Assembly: GCF_014279655.1 (NCBI RefSeq)
Contig: NZ_CP047946.1
Location: forward strand, 1,178,001 to 1,242,000
Reading direction: 5' to 3'
Origin: Synechococcus sp. ROS8604
GTDB taxonomy: Bacteria > Cyanobacteriota > Cyanobacteriia > PCC-6307 > Cyanobiaceae
DNA: 64,000 nucleotides
Shown: positions 34,389-44,818 of the stretch, in pieces
Numbering within the stretch: position 1 is the first letter of the stretch
Layout: each line of letters starts with the position of its first letter
Position numbers and translations under genes: made by a program
The notes under the pieces: model-generated
Seen by the model: the letters and a program-made list of their open reading frames with translations, nothing else
Told to the model about the DNA's origin: nothing
Database searches by the model: none

Positions 34389-36027
34389 GCACCTGCAAAC
34401 AAGCTCTCCTCGTAAGGGCCATCATCGTCAACGTTGGACTTTGCCACGCTGAAGAGGGCCAACAGGAGCCGTCAACGACCAATACGTTTGGACAGCGCCA
34501 GAGGCGATTCCAGGCATCCACAACGCTGTTGTTCTCATCGCTGCCCATCGGAGCTCCACCCAGCTCATGCACGTAGTATCCAGGCGGAGGAGCGCCTGCC
34601 TTCATGGCCTCCATGTTGCTGACAACAGGTTCGATAAGCGGCATCTTGACAAGATTGGTAAGCGGTTGAATCTCTCCTCCCCCAAGAGCAATGGCCTCAG
34701 CCATCATTTTGTGCATGTGAGCCACCATCGCTGTTTCGTTTGCTCCCCATCGGCAGCTGATATGCGGGATGGGAACGCCCCAGCGATCGACTGATTCCGA
34801 CAAGGTGACCCGGTTTTGAGCAGACGGGAGCACTTCCCCGTGACCAATCAGAAAACCCAAGCGACATTCGGGATTCCTTTTTAACCACCAAGGCGGATCA
34901 AAGCGATTGATTGCGCCCCAAAGTCCATACCCTCTTGAAAATGGGAGAAGCCCGTCGCGTTGTGGTGGAAGACTCCCAAAGGGAAGGAAAAAACTTCCAG
35001 CCCCCGACAATTGGCTGGTGGGGTCTTGGTCTTGGAGAGGTTGACGCCCACTCCTGCTTGGAACGGCAAAGAAGCGGCAGGTTGAGACGTGATCCATCAA
35101 GTGACGCCCCAGGCTGGCTGAGGGATCCTGAAAGCCTCCTTCTGGTGCTGAGCCCTCTGAGAGCAATAGAAATCGCAGCGAGGCAATGGTGGAAGCGCAG
35201 AGAACCACCAAAGCTGCCTCCAAAGCCATGCGCTCACCGTTGCGTTGATCGATCACAACGACTCCGCGGGCACGACTTTGATCGCCGTTCATCAGTAGGC
35301 GTTCTGCCAGGTGCCCTGACAGCACTTCCACGCGTCCAGTGGAGAGGGCTGCGCTGAGACTGCTTCCCGGACTGCTTGATGGGGGCCATGGACACTCTGC
35401 GGACGGTTGATGTGCTGAAAACCCACGGGAGTGAATCATCTTGATGTCAGTCGAGTCTTGGAGGTCCCTCGCCAGCTGTTCTTCCTCTGGGGTGAAGCTC
35501 AGGGGAGCGGTGGTGCAACCATCTGGGAGCTGCGCTAGTCCATCTCTGTTGCCATGAACAGCAAATTGCCGTTCCAAAGCGGAATAATGCGGATCAAGGT
35601 CTTGATGGGAAATCGGCCAGGAGGACCCGTGGCCATCACGCTCTGCAGCTTTAAATTCCAGGTCTGAGAGTCGAAGGGTGATTCCACCCCAGGTCAAACT
35701 TCTGCCTCCAACCTGGCGTCCTTGAGTCCAGAGAAAAGGTTGATCGTTTGGTGTGGAATACGGATAGCGCTGCTCATCGGCATAGAGCAGTGGATTGTGT
35801 TTCCAGTAGCCGGGGTGCTGGGCCTGAAGCCGATGCTTTCCGCTGAGAAGGCCGCGAACCCGTCTCATGCTGTTGCTGGGTTCGCTCCCCAAGGCCTCTT
35901 GAGCGCTGAGGTCGGGTCCTGTTTCCACCACCAGGACACGGACCCCTGCTTCAGCGAGCGTTTGGGCGGCTACGCCTCCGGTTGCACCTGAACCGATCAC
36001 GATGGCTTCGAAGGGTTTCAGCGGCAC
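34369..36027 (-). CDS. GMC-family FAD oxidoreductase
   Basis: A 552-residue flavoprotein; start GTG 36027. The dinucleotide motif is GSGATGGVAAQTLAEAG (12-28), followed by the ribityl-binding E in VETG. LWTQGRQVGGRSLTWGG matches the GMC family second signature region. The C-terminus has the HELGGAPMG and NVLVVDGSCWPSS segments that hold the catalytic His and close the FAD site. Relatives oxidise sugars, sterols or alcohols. Here the substrate is unknown. The 3' end overlaps the DUF2811-type gene by 20 bases. Confidence 0.85.
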   Translation of the reverse strand: MPLKPFEAIVIGSGATGGVAAQTLAEAGVRVLVVETGPDLSAQEALGSEPSNSMRRVRGLLSGKHRLQAQHPGYWKHNPLLYADEQRYPYSTPNDQPFLWTQGRQVGGRSLTWGGITLRLSDLEFKAAERDGHGSSWPISHQDLDPHYSALERQFAVHGNRDGLAQLPDGCTTAPLSFTPEEEQLARDLQDSTDIKMIHSRGFSAHQPSAECPWPPSSSPGSSLSAALSTGRVEVLSGHLAERLLMNGDQSRARGVVVIDQRNGERMALEAALVVLCASTIASLRFLLLSEGSAPEGGFQDPSASLGRHLMDHVSTCRFFAVPSRSGRQPLQDQDPTSQLSGAGSFFLPFGSLPPQRDGLLPFSRGYGLWGAINRFDPPWWLKRNPECRLGFLIGHGEVLPSAQNRVTLSESVDRWGVPIPHISCRWGANETAMVAHMHKMMAEAIALGGGEIQPLTNLVKMPLIEPVVSNMEAMKAGAPPPGYYVHELGGAPMGSDENNSVVDAWNRLWRCPNVLVVDGSCWPSSAWQSPTLTMMALTRRACLQVLRPQSA

Positions 36028-36451
36028 AGCTCAAGCGATGACCTGTTCTTAGTGTCCCTCTTCGCCAGCGGATTCGATCAGCTGAGTGACCTGGCAGAGA
36101 CTGAGTGCCTTGATCAGTCGTTGGGATGGGGATGTCTTGATCCAATCATTGAAGTTCCACTCAGACTTCATTCCTGATATTAATTGCTTTTTGAAGTAAG
36201 AATCGATCTATTAAGCCTTGCTTTGGACAGTCTTGATGTTTCGTTGATCGGCTTAATGCGGTATGAGTTTTTAGGATAAAGTTTTTGACATATTTGTTTT
36301 ATTAGAAGTGAGGTTTTGTGTTGCGCGCGCCCATTCGAGGGTGACTCTCTACTTGTCAATCAATGGTTTAAGTGTGAGAACACGTTGCTGGGTCTGAAGT
36401 CCAAGAATGAATGATTCTTCGAACATGGATGGGATTGACGTGTCAAGCATT
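36028..36451. other. Intergenic region, nothing recognised
   Basis: About 420 A/T-rich bases between the GMC oxidoreductase start and the terminator of the tRNA gene. It presumably holds the promoter of the GMC gene at its left edge. I find no ORF above 40 codons with plausible composition and no clear repeat. Confidence 0.45.
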
Positions 36452-36474
36452 AAAAAACCCCTCATAAAGAGGGG
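36452..36474 (-). terminator. Intrinsic terminator of tRNA-fMet
   Basis: Read on the minus strand, CCCCTC pairs with GAGGGG around a five-base loop and is followed by six T. It lies just beyond the tRNA 3' end on the same strand, so this is a textbook Rho-independent terminator for the tRNA transcript. Confidence 0.85.
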
Positions 36475-36484
36475 CCTTTGGAAT

Positions 36485-36561
<77 letters not shown>

Positions 36562-36614
36562 TTGACCCCAAAACTATACAACTTGGGGTTCGCAGCCCTA
36601 GCGATTGTGAGCGT

Positions 36615-37586
36615 TCACGCGCGGAGTTCTCCTTTCACTTCGAGCCGCAGGCCTGGGCCGATGATCAACATCTTGTCCTCTAGTTCGTCCAGGCTCCCCT
36701 GAGTGATCCAATCAAGTTGTCGCAGGAGATGCAGCGCGACCGCCTGTTTGGCACGACGAGAGCCATCTTCCACCTTGATCGCAACTCCCAGGCCATCTCC
36801 CGTTCTGCTCAAGCACTGAACGCCTTCGGCGCCCCCCTTGCTAATCACCTGCTGATGTGAGCGGGACATGAGCTCTGTGTCGAAGCGACCCTCTCCGGCC
36901 ACAAGCTTGGGGTGGGCGAGCATCGCTCTGCTGATTTGCTCTAGCTCTGCATGGGTTGAAGCGCCGAGATGGGCATAGAGCAAGGCGATCTGGGACAGCT
37001 GTAGGAGCAGGGTGGGCGCACCACAGTCATCGCGCTCAGCCACGAGTTCCTGCGGCGGGAGTCCAAGGATTTCCCCCACGCGCCGATTGATTTCTTGCTG
37101 CAGTGGATGATCACCTTGGAGATAGCTCTCGAGGGGCCACCCCATTTTTCGTGATGTGGCAAGGAATGCCGCATGTTTTCCAGAGCAATTATGCTCCAGT
37201 GGACTGTGACCCCAAGTTGGAATTGGACAGTGGAGAGCGTCCGGCTCTAGTTGGGCGTTCCAAAGCAGTCGGAACGCTTCCCTGGCATGTTCAGCAGTCC
37301 CGGCATGGGAGGAACAACTGATCGCCAAGCCGCGATCGCCAAAGTCATAGCTTCCGGAGGCGCCACTGCTGAGGGCAGGCAAGGCCTGGAAGGGCTTGAG
37401 TGCTGATCTCACGAAGGTTTCGTGATCAGCCCGTCCGGCCTTCATCAGGATTCTGCCTTTTGCATCACAGACGACGGCATGGACGCGATGGATGGATTCC
37501 ACCGAGGAACCTCGTTTCAGCACGACCTCAAAAGCAGGACAGCTGGAGTTTCTGGACGATCTGCCGTAGCCAGAAGAAAGGGTCAT
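36615..37586 (-). CDS. Asparaginase (Rhizobium/AsnA-II-like type)
   Basis: A 323-residue protein. It begins FEVVLKRGSSVESIHRVHAVV, then RSALKPFQALP, AISCSSHAGTAEH and EHNCSGKHAAFLATSR, matching the Rhizobium-type L-asparaginase II family, a group unrelated to the amidohydrolase and Ntn types. Conserved S/K pairs in SALK and the GKHAAF segment probably make up the active site. It would hydrolyse asparagine to aspartate and ammonia. Its start lies 33 bases after the CGLD27 stop, so it may be the last gene of a unit with CGLD27, RsfS and DUF3318. Confidence 0.85.
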   Translation of the reverse strand: MTLSSGYGRSSRNSSCPAFEVVLKRGSSVESIHRVHAVVCDAKGRILMKAGRADHETFVRSALKPFQALPALSSGASGSYDFGDRGLAISCSSHAGTAEHAREAFRLLWNAQLEPDALHCPIPTWGHSPLEHNCSGKHAAFLATSRKMGWPLESYLQGDHPLQQEINRRVGEILGLPPQELVAERDDCGAPTLLLQLSQIALLYAHLGASTHAELEQISRAMLAHPKLVAGEGRFDTELMSRSHQQVISKGGAEGVQCLSRTGDGLGVAIKVEDGSRRAKQAVALHLLRQLDWITQGSLDELEDKMLIIGPGLRLEVKGELRA

Positions 37587-37619
37587 AGAGGAGATCTCAG
37601 CAAGAAAATGTCAGCGAAA

Positions 37620-38114
37620 TTAGAGCGCCGTACAGAGGCTGGCTCCACCAAGAATCAGCCCTGTGGTTGTGGCCATGGCTCTGCCTAGCCGTCCAAGGAT
37701 GGGGCGAACTTCATGTTGGGCAAGCAGCAGATCACGTTCGCGCCATGACAAGGGTTTTTCCCAAACTTGTCCGTCATACCAACCGGATTCTTCGTATTCC
37801 ACGCGTTCAGAAAGAAGACGCTTGTGGACATAGCTCCAACCCAGCCATTGGCGCACCAATAACAACATCGGTAAAACCAGCCCCGAAACAGCACCTGCCA
37901 GCACGAGGCGAACCGGATCGTGTCTCAAGCTCCAACTACCGCTCGCGATCAACACGGTGAGAGGAACGATCAGAAGCCAACTCAAAACCAAAGCTTTGTC
38001 TAGATCGATTTGTCGATGACGCGGCCAGGCAAAAAACCATGATTGGCTGAGCTGGGAAAACTCTTCCTGGGGACGTTGGTCCGGGGGAACAGGGCAGGAG
38101 ATTGTCGCGGCCAT
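37620..38114 (-). CDS. CGLD27 family protein (DUF1230)
   Basis: A 164-residue membrane protein. The conserved start CPVPPDQRPQEEFSQL followed by SWFFAWP identifies CGLD27 (DUF1230), conserved in cyanobacteria, algae and plants. Two or three membrane segments are visible (ALVLSWLLIVPLTVLIA, LVLAGAVSGLVLPMLLLV and a C-terminal stretch). The plant protein is chloroplastic and has been linked to iron or photosynthetic acclimation; a thylakoid role is likely but not shown by sequence. The gene follows rsfS by 11 bases. Confidence 0.85.
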   Translation of the reverse strand: MAATISCPVPPDQRPQEEFSQLSQSWFFAWPRHRQIDLDKALVLSWLLIVPLTVLIASGSWSLRHDPVRLVLAGAVSGLVLPMLLLVRQWLGWSYVHKRLLSERVEYEESGWYDGQVWEKPLSWRERDLLLAQHEVRPILGRLGRAMATTTGLILGGASLCTAL

Positions 38115-38125
38115 ATGAACAGGTG

Positions 38126-38494
38126 TCAGAGGCCTACGGATGTCTCGGACGCTAGATGGGGACGGCGTTCACCGTGACTCCAGAACGCTTCTAGGTCGTA
38201 ATAACTGCGTTCCTGCGATTGCAGGATGTGAACAATCAACTCGCCGTAATCCAGCAGGGCCCAGCGACCTTCATTCAGCCCTTCCTTGCGTAGGGGGAGT
38301 CGTTGCGCTTCCTCTTCCAGGCGGTCTTCAACCGATCGAGCCATGGCCTTGACCTGAACGTCACTCTGACCGCCTGCAATCACTAACCAATCGGCCAGGC
38401 TTGAGACCTCTTCGACCCGAATCAGCTGGATATCCACACCCTTGCGGTCATCGCAAGCCTCGGCTGCAAGCTCAGCGAGTTGTTCACTATCCAT
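38126..38494 (-). CDS. rsfS: Ribosome silencing factor RsfS
   Basis: A 122-residue protein from ATG 38494-38492, which lies inside the last codons of the upstream gene (eight-base overlap) and removes a non-conserved N-terminal extension. DRKGVDIQLIRVEEVSSLADWLVIAGGQSDVQVKAMA and RWALLDYGELIVHI are typical of the RsfS/Iojap fold. It binds uL14 and blocks ribosomal subunit joining when nutrients are short. It is the second gene of a minus-strand set with DUF3318 and CGLD27. Confidence 0.92.
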   Translation of the reverse strand: MDSEQLAELAAEACDDRKGVDIQLIRVEEVSSLADWLVIAGGQSDVQVKAMARSVEDRLEEEAQRLPLRKEGLNEGRWALLDYGELIVHILQSQERSYYDLEAFWSHGERRPHLASETSVGL

Positions 38495-39122
38495 AAACGT
38501 TCTCGCTGGTAACGGATTGATTGGAGCCTTGTTGCTGAGCCATTTCAGCTCTTGCTTTGCCTGCACTTTTGCGGAGGGCTTCCAGCCGATCTTCGTAAAA
38601 ACTCCGCTTTTTCTTTTTGCGTGTCTGCTCCACTAACTCTTTGAGGGCCCCACCCAAGCTTTTGTATGAGTTCGGAACGCTGTAGCCAAAGCGGCAAGCC
38701 AGATCAATCGCCCGCTCATCTGCCGCGATCGCATCACGAAGACGCTTCTCGGCATTGTTTTTGAGATACAGGCGATAGCCGGCAAACCCGGACAAGCCAA
38801 GGGCCATGAACAACAGCAGGCCGTCCTGGACCCAAAGCTCACCAATCGCGCCGCCCAGGCCAATAGCCAGAGCAGCCATTTCCCATCCATCTCTGGGGAT
38901 GGTGTCGTTTTGGATGCGACCGACTTCGTGCCAAAACAGCAGGTTTCTGTGATCGAGAGCGAAGCTGTCCCATTGGTCGAGATCCACCTGAATCTCGACC
39001 TCATCTCTGCCGATCTCTTCAAGCGTGATCAGAGCAGGTTCCACAGCAGCAGCAGCTTCCACGAACACCCAGCTCTGCATCTCTGGTGGCAGCAACCCTT
39101 TCAGTCGCTGGAGCTCACTCAT
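38487..39122 (-). CDS. DUF3318 family membrane-associated protein
   Basis: A 211-residue cyanobacterial protein. The N-terminal half includes ELQRLKGLLPPEMQSWVFVE and EIGRDEVEIQVDLDQWD, then DHRNLLFWHEVGRI, matching DUF3318. Two hydrophobic segments (AALAIGLGGAIGELWV and LLLFMALGLSGFAGYRLYL) follow. The C-terminal part is basic and coiled. Function is unknown. The stop overlaps rsfS, so the proteins are probably co-translated. Confidence 0.8.
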   Translation of the reverse strand: MSELQRLKGLLPPEMQSWVFVEAAAAVEPALITLEEIGRDEVEIQVDLDQWDSFALDHRNLLFWHEVGRIQNDTIPRDGWEMAALAIGLGGAIGELWVQDGLLLFMALGLSGFAGYRLYLKNNAEKRLRDAIAADERAIDLACRFGYSVPNSYKSLGGALKELVEQTRKKKKRSFYEDRLEALRKSAGKARAEMAQQQGSNQSVTSENVYG

Positions 39123-39241
39123 GGTGAATCAAACTCTCCTTAGCCCCAACGCTAGCGACCAACCGACCCGAAAGGTTGCTGGTGAAATCTTTCAAGGGCT
39201 CCACATGGGAGTATTGGCTGGTTTGGCTGTATTGAAGGCCC

Positions 39242-42200
39242 ATGCCCCGGCGGAACGATCTTCGTCGCATCCTCCTGTTGGGTTCCGGACCGATTGTGAT
39301 CGGACAGGCCTGCGAGTTTGACTATTCAGGAACTCAGGCTTGTAAAGCCCTGAGGGCAGAGGGATTTGAGGTCATCCTGATCAACTCGAATCCGGCGTCG
39401 ATCATGACGGATCCGGAAATGGCGGATCGAACGTACGTCGAGCCGCTCACGCCAGACGTTGTTACTCGTGTGATTGAACAGGAGCGGCCCGATGCTTTGC
39501 TTCCAACCATGGGAGGGCAGACCGCTCTCAATCTGGCGGTTGCTCTTGCCGAAAATGGAACGCTGGAGCGGTTTGGCGTTGAGCTGATCGGTGCTGATCT
39601 CAAAGCCATTCAAAAAGCAGAAGACCGTCAACTGTTCAAGCAGGCGATGGAGCGCATTGGCGTTCACGTTTGCCCGTCAGGAATCGCGTCCAATTTGGAC
39701 GAGGCTGAATCGGTTGGTGCCTCGATTGGCAGCTATCCACGCATCATTCGACCCGCCTTCACGCTCGGTGGAAGTGGCGGCGGGATTGCCTATAACCCCG
39801 AGGAGTTCAGTGCCATTTGCAAGACGGGCCTGGATGCCAGTCCTGTCTCTCAAATTCTGATTGAGAAATCTCTTCTCGGCTGGAAGGAATTTGAGCTTGA
39901 GGTGATGCGTGATTTGGCAGACAACGTCGTGATTGTTTGCAGCATCGAGAATTTGGATCCCATGGGGGTCCACACCGGTGACTCGATCACCGTGGCACCA
40001 GCCCAAACGCTGACAGATCGGGAATACCAAAGGTTGCGAGATCAATCGATCGCGATCATTCGTGAGATCGGTGTGGCCACAGGTGGAAGCAATATCCAGT
40101 TCGCCATCAATCCGGCTGATGGCGAAGTGGTGGTGATCGAAATGAATCCAAGGGTGAGTCGCTCCTCTGCCTTGGCCAGCAAGGCCACTGGATTTCCGAT
40201 TGCCAAGATCGCTGCGAGGTTGGCGATTGGATACACCCTCGATGAGATCCTCAACGACATCACTGGGAAGACACCAGCCTGTTTTGAGCCGACCATCGAC
40301 TACGTGGTGACGAAAGTCCCTCGTTTTGCATTTGAAAAGTTCCGGGGATCTCCCGCTGTTTTGACAACCGCGATGAAGTCGGTTGGTGAGGCGATGGCCA
40401 TCGGTCGTTGTTTCGAAGAGTCGTTCCAGAAAGCGTTGCGATCCCTGGAGACTGGCCTGTCCGGCTGGGGGGGGGATCGTCCGGAGCCCTCGTGCTCTAA
40501 AACCGATCTTGAACGCTCGCTACGAACACCTTCTCCCGATCGAATTTTAGCTGTGCGTAGCGCCATGCTGGCAGGAATGACGGATGATCACATTTATGAA
40601 TTGAGCCATATTGATCCTTGGTTTCTTGCAAAGTTAAGGCGATTAATTGATGCTGAATCTGAGCTTTTAAAGGACCGTACGCTCGAAGATCTTGATGAAC
40701 CAGCGCTGTTAAAACTTAAAATATTGGGGTATTCGGATCGTCAAATTGCCTGGTTTGTTGATAGTAAAGAGCTTGATGTGCGAGAGCGCAGGGATCAATT
40801 GGGCGTGACTCCTGTCTTTAAAACAGTGGATACATGCGCCGCTGAATTTGCCTCATCCACTCCTTATCACTACTCAACCTATGAGCGTCCGCTATTTCGC
40901 TTGAAGCCAGATGGAAAACTTCAACCCATGGCTCCCTCCACTGAAGTTGTCGTTGAAACAAGACCCAAGCTAATGATTTTGGGTGGAGGTCCTAATCGCA
41001 TCGGCCAGGGTATTGAATTTGATTACTGTTGCTGTCACGCCTCTTTCTCTGCGCAGGATCAGGGTTTTGCGACGGTGATGTTAAACAGCAATCCTGAGAC
41101 GGTCTCTACGGATTACGACAGCAGCGACCGTCTTTATTTTGAGCCTCTAACGCTCGAAGATGTGCTGAATGTGATTGAGGCAGAGTGCCCCAGTGGAGTG
41201 ATTGTTCAATTTGGTGGGCAGACACCTCTCAAGCTTGCCTTGCCTCTTTTGAATTGGTTATCTACAGCGAAGGGAGTGTCGACCGGGACTCAAATTTGGG
41301 GGACTTCACCAGAATCTATCGATCTCGCGGAAGATCGAGAACAGTTCGAGGCCATTTTGCGGAAACTCGATATCCGACAACCTCGTAATGGTCTAGCTCG
41401 AAGTGAAGTTGAAGCGCGATCCATTGCTGGCAACGTTGGCTATCCCGTCGTGGTTCGCCCCTCCTATGTCTTAGGTGGGCGCGCTATGGAAGTTGTCTTC
41501 GACGAGACGGAGCTCAATCGCTATATGAAAGAGGCTGTTCAAGTAGAGCCAGATCACCCTGTACTGATTGATCAGTATCTAGAAAATGCTGTTGAGGTTG
41601 ATGTTGATGCCCTTTGCGATCGTGAGGGTACCGTTGTGATTGGAGGCTTGATGGAACATATCGAACCGGCAGGAATTCACTCTGGAGATTCAGCCTGTTG
41701 TTTGCCTTCTATTTCTCTGAGTGATGATGCTTTGGCTGTTATTCGGCGTTGGAGTGAGGCGTTAGCGACAACATTGAAAGTTCAAGGATTGATCAATTTG
41801 CAATTTGCGGTTCAACGTGCTGTTGATGGAGAAGAGAAGGTGTTCATCATCGAAGCCAATCCCCGTGCATCTCGAACGGTTCCCTTTGTGGCCAAAGCCA
41901 CCGGTGTTCCTTTGGCCCGACTGGCAACACGCCTGATGGCTGGTGAAACCTTGAGTCAGGTTGGTCTGCTGAAGGAGCCCGTTCCTCCTTTGCAAACCGT
42001 CAAAGAAGCGGTGCTTCCCTTCCGGCGTTTTCCAGGGGCCGATTCTCTTCTCGGTCCCGAGATGCGCTCGACTGGTGAAGTGATGGGTTCTGCATCTGAT
42101 TTCGGCATGGCTTTTGCCAAGGCAGAACTCGCGGCAGGGGAAGCGCTGCCTACCGCCGGAACCGTCTTTCTTTCCACGCATGATCGCGACAAGACGGATT

Positions 42201-42565
42201 TGGTGCCTGTGGCGCGCCAGCTGATTGGATTGGGCTTCAAGTTGATTGCCACGTCTGGAACTTCCAGGGCTTTGCGTGAGCAAGGGTTGGAGGTTGAGTC
42301 TGTCCTCAAAGTGCATGAGGGACGCCCCAACATCGAAGACTTGATTCGCTCTGGTGGGGTGCAGTTGGTGATCAATACGCCGATTGGACGTCAAGCTGCT
42401 CACGATGATCGCTATTTGCGCCGGGCCGCTCTCGACTATTCCGTTCCCACCCTCACCACACTGGCTGGTGCGCGTGCGGCTGTTGAGGCGATTGAAGCCT
42501 TGCAAACTCGAACAATCGTGATTCATGCCCTACAAGACGTCCACGCATCGCTTGTTGGCCAGTAG
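39242..42565 (+). CDS. carB: Carbamoyl-phosphate synthase large subunit
   Basis: A 1,107-residue protein. Two homologous ATP-grasp halves: the first opens [27 protein letters not shown], with [12 protein letters not shown]; the second opens [24 protein letters not shown], with [11 protein letters not shown]. The C-terminal MGS-like domain contains [11 protein letters not shown] and [11 protein letters not shown]. It makes carbamoyl phosphate for arginine and pyrimidines using ammonia from CarA, which is not in the window. The middle 40.6-41.9 kb reads visibly richer in A/T at third positions than the ends, which is unexplained. Confidence 0.97.
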   Translation: MPRRNDLRRILLLGSGPIVIGQACEFDYSGTQACKALRAEGFEVILINSNPASIMTDPEMADRTYVEPLTPDVVTRVIEQERPDALLPTMGGQTALNLAVALAENGTLERFGVELIGADLKAIQKAEDRQLFKQAMERIGVHVCPSGIASNLDEAESVGASIGSYPRIIRPAFTLGGSGGGIAYNPEEFSAICKTGLDASPVSQILIEKSLLGWKEFELEVMRDLADNVVIVCSIENLDPMGVHTGDSITVAPAQTLTDREYQRLRDQSIAIIREIGVATGGSNIQFAINPADGEVVVIEMNPRVSRSSALASKATGFPIAKIAARLAIGYTLDEILNDITGKTPACFEPTIDYVVTKVPRFAFEKFRGSPAVLTTAMKSVGEAMAIGRCFEESFQKALRSLETGLSGWGGDRPEPSCSKTDLERSLRTPSPDRILAVRSAMLAGMTDDHIYELSHIDPWFLAKLRRLIDAESELLKDRTLEDLDEPALLKLKILGYSDRQIAWFVDSKELDVRERRDQLGVTPVFKTVDTCAAEFASSTPYHYSTYERPLFRLKPDGKLQPMAPSTEVVVETRPKLMILGGGPNRIGQGIEFDYCCCHASFSAQDQGFATVMLNSNPETVSTDYDSSDRLYFEPLTLEDVLNVIEAECPSGVIVQFGGQTPLKLALPLLNWLSTAKGVSTGTQIWGTSPESIDLAEDREQFEAILRKLDIRQPRNGLARSEVEARSIAGNVGYPVVVRPSYVLGGRAMEVVFDETELNRYMKEAVQVEPDHPVLIDQYLENAVEVDVDALCDREGTVVIGGLMEHIEPAGIHSGDSACCLPSISLSDDALAVIRRWSEALATTLKVQGLINLQFAVQRAVDGEEKVFIIEANPRASRTVPFVAKATGVPLARLATRLMAGETLSQVGLLKEPVPPLQTVKEAVLPFRRFPGADSLLGPEMRSTGEVMGSASDFGMAFAKAELAAGEALPTAGTVFLSTHDRDKTDLVPVARQLIGLGFKLIATSGTSRALREQGLEVESVLKVHEGRPNIEDLIRSGGVQLVINTPIGRQAAHDDRYLRRAALDYSVPTLTTLAGARAAVEAIEALQTRTIVIHALQDVHASLVGQ

Positions 42566-42591
42566 GGTTTTAGAAGCTTGCTGTTGATCTC

Positions 42592-43266
42592 TTGACCACG
42601 ACCTCCGCGACAGTTATCGCTCCAGGCAGCGATTGCCGGGACGCTTTTCGTGCTGCTTATCAAAACCGCTACACCTGGGATCCAGGATTTGCTGGATATT
42701 CAGGTCGTTGCATTTGGCTACAAGGTGATCGCTCTGTTGAAGGGACTTTCCGTGTTGGTGCTGATTTAAAAGCGAAGGTTGAGGGGGTCACTGATGCTGA
42801 AGTTGAGAAGGCATTCGCCTCGCAATTGTGGGAAGTTTGTATTCATCGCGTCCGCCGCACATTTGAACAGACCCATTCAGAGAATACATTCACCGCTGGG
42901 GATTGCACCGATGAAGGCCTCGAAATCATCATTGGTGGGAAAGGTCAGGGCGATAAGTACCGTATTAAAGATGATGTTGTGACGATGGTTCACCGTCACA
43001 TTCACGGAACGGTGGTAACCATTCATACCAAGAGTACAACCGATACGGGTATGGGATATCTCAGCCACACCTACACCAGTGAGTACGCTGATCCCAGCAC
43101 AGGAAAGAGTAAAGGCGGAATTAACACCTTTGAGGATCTGTTTGTTCCCTTAGATGCAAATGGACCTTGGGTCCTTGCATCGCGTCGAGTGACGACAGCG
43201 TCCTTTGATGGTCAGGATGCATCTGAGCAGACCTTCCTGTTCGAGGACTTGCACGCTCTGACGTAA
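42592..43266 (+). CDS. DUF3386 family protein
   Basis: A 224-residue protein, apparently starting at TTG 42592, 26 bases after carB. The opening DCRDAFRAAYQNRYTWDPGFAGYSG and the later HTYTSEYADPSTGKSKGG with FEDLFVPL match DUF3386, a cyanobacterial family of unknown function. The protein is beta-rich and soluble, without signal peptide. Its stop lies 11 bases before the start of the AGCS transporter gene, suggesting co-transcription. Confidence 0.8.
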   Translation: MTTTSATVIAPGSDCRDAFRAAYQNRYTWDPGFAGYSGRCIWLQGDRSVEGTFRVGADLKAKVEGVTDAEVEKAFASQLWEVCIHRVRRTFEQTHSENTFTAGDCTDEGLEIIIGGKGQGDKYRIKDDVVTMVHRHIHGTVVTIHTKSTTDTGMGYLSHTYTSEYADPSTGKSKGGINTFEDLFVPLDANGPWVLASRRVTTASFDGQDASEQTFLFEDLHALT

Positions 43267-43277
43267 AAGGAAAAACT

Positions 43278-44666
43278 TTGGGCATAATGCCTATAGTTTT
43301 TGTAATTGTCTTGAATACTGTCCTTTCTGAAGTCAATGGCTTCGTCTGGGGACCATTCACTCTTTGGTTGATTGGTCTTACTGGTCTTTATCTGATGGTG
43401 GGGTTGAAGTTTCAGCCCCTTCTCAAAATTGGATTTGGATTTCGTGCAGCCATCTCTTCGATTCGCGATAGTTCAGGGGAGGGTGATGTCAGTGCCTTTA
43501 AAAGTCTGACGACGGCCTTAGCAGCGACGATTGGTACGGGAAATGTCGCTGGAGTCGCAGGCGCCATCGCAGTCGGTGGACCAGGGGCCGTTTTTTGGAT
43601 GTGGCTGATTGCTCTTGTCGGCATGGCTACGAAATATGCGGAATCACTGCTTGCTGTTCACTACCGAGAGGTGGATGAACTCGGTGAGCATGTTGGTGGA
43701 CCGATGTATTTCATTCGCAATGGACTTGGAAAAAACTGGGCATGGTTGGGTTGGCTATTTGCATTTTTTGGAGCCTTAGCGGGTTTTGGTATTGGTAATG
43801 GTGTACAAGCCAATGCCATGGCGGAGGCTTTGCAAGATTCTTTGGGAATTCCACCTTTACTCACAGGCATCGTCGTCGCTTCGATCACGTTGGCTGTTCT
43901 GGTTGGCGGTATCGAACGGATTGGTCGTGTCACCCAGGTTGTTGTACCGGTTATGGCCGGTGTGTATGTAATTGGTGCTGTGGTGATTTTGATCGCTAAT
44001 TTTGACAAGGTTCCTGGAGCATTTGGCCTCATCTTTTCCAATGCTTTTACAGGGCAAGCTGCAGCTGGTGGATCGCTCGGTGCTGTCATTCAACGGGGCA
44101 TTGCCAGAGGAGTGTTCTCAAATGAGTCAGGCTTGGGTACGGCGCCCATTGCTCAGGCTGCAGCGAAGCCTGGTGATCCTGTTCTCCAAGGTTCTGTAGC
44201 CATGATCGGAACATTTATTGACACGATCGTAATCTGTTCGATGACTGCTCTTGTCATTCTGATCAGTGGCTTGTACTCCCAGGTTGAATATGTTTCAGGA
44301 GCTAAAACTGTGTCGTTGACGATTGATGCCTTTGGAGTCGCACTTCCTGGTTTTGATTGGATCGTTGTCTTTGGCACAGTCTTTTTTACATTGACAACGA
44401 TTCTTGGGTGGGGTTACTACAGCGAGAAGTGTCTTGAATACATTGCTGGCGTTAAGGCCATACGACCTTTTCGTTTGGTTTGGGTAGCCGTTGTCGTTTT
44501 TGGTGCCGTGGCTTCAGGTGGTGCCGTCTGGACGATTGCAGAAATTCTGAATGGCTTGATGGCTATCCCTAACTTGTTAGGCCTATTGCTATTATCGCCA
44601 GTGGTCTTTCGATTAACAAATGTCTATGATTTCAAGACAAGTAGCAAATCATCAACGACCAATTGA
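43278..44666 (+). CDS. Alanine/glycine:cation symporter (AGCS family)
   Basis: A 462-residue transporter with about eleven hydrophobic segments. SFKSLTTALAATIGTGNVAGVAGAI-type sequence (AATIGTGNVAGVAGAIAVGG) and NESGLGTAPIAQAAAK are signatures of the AGCS family, which takes up alanine or glycine with sodium or protons. AAAGGA at 43265-43270 sits six to seven bases before TTG 43278, which favours that start over ATG 43287. A strong bidirectional hairpin lies downstream. Confidence 0.92.
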   Translation: MGIMPIVFVIVLNTVLSEVNGFVWGPFTLWLIGLTGLYLMVGLKFQPLLKIGFGFRAAISSIRDSSGEGDVSAFKSLTTALAATIGTGNVAGVAGAIAVGGPGAVFWMWLIALVGMATKYAESLLAVHYREVDELGEHVGGPMYFIRNGLGKNWAWLGWLFAFFGALAGFGIGNGVQANAMAEALQDSLGIPPLLTGIVVASITLAVLVGGIERIGRVTQVVVPVMAGVYVIGAVVILIANFDKVPGAFGLIFSNAFTGQAAAGGSLGAVIQRGIARGVFSNESGLGTAPIAQAAAKPGDPVLQGSVAMIGTFIDTIVICSMTALVILISGLYSQVEYVSGAKTVSLTIDAFGVALPGFDWIVVFGTVFFTLTTILGWGYYSEKCLEYIAGVKAIRPFRLVWVAVVVFGAVASGGAVWTIAEILNGLMAIPNLLGLLLLSPVVFRLTNVYDFKTSSKSSTTN

Positions 44667-44737
44667 TTTGGGTTATTTGCTTGACAAAATGCAATAATGA
44701 TTCTTTTGTGGTGTGTCAACACCCTTAATTGCTCAAT

Positions 44738-44776
44738 AAAAAAGGCTTGCTGGTATTTAGCCATCAAGCCTTTTTT
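44738..44776. terminator. Strong bidirectional terminator
   Basis: AAAAAAGGCTTG (44738-44749) and CAAGCCTTTTTT (44765-44776) are perfect inverted copies of 12 bases around a 15-base loop. T runs occur on the 3' side of each strand, so it can end transcription of both the AGCS gene (plus) and the DUF6447-like gene (minus). Confidence 0.92.
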
Positions 44777-44818
44777 GTGATCTGAATCAATCACATGAAT
44801 TGGTGCACTAAGGTTGCA

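Noticed and set aside
39121-39321. Plus-strand frame of 66 codons overlapping the carB start
   Set aside because: It overlaps carB in another frame. The first 40 residues look protein-like, but the end is a shadow of carB, so a leader peptide role is not supported.
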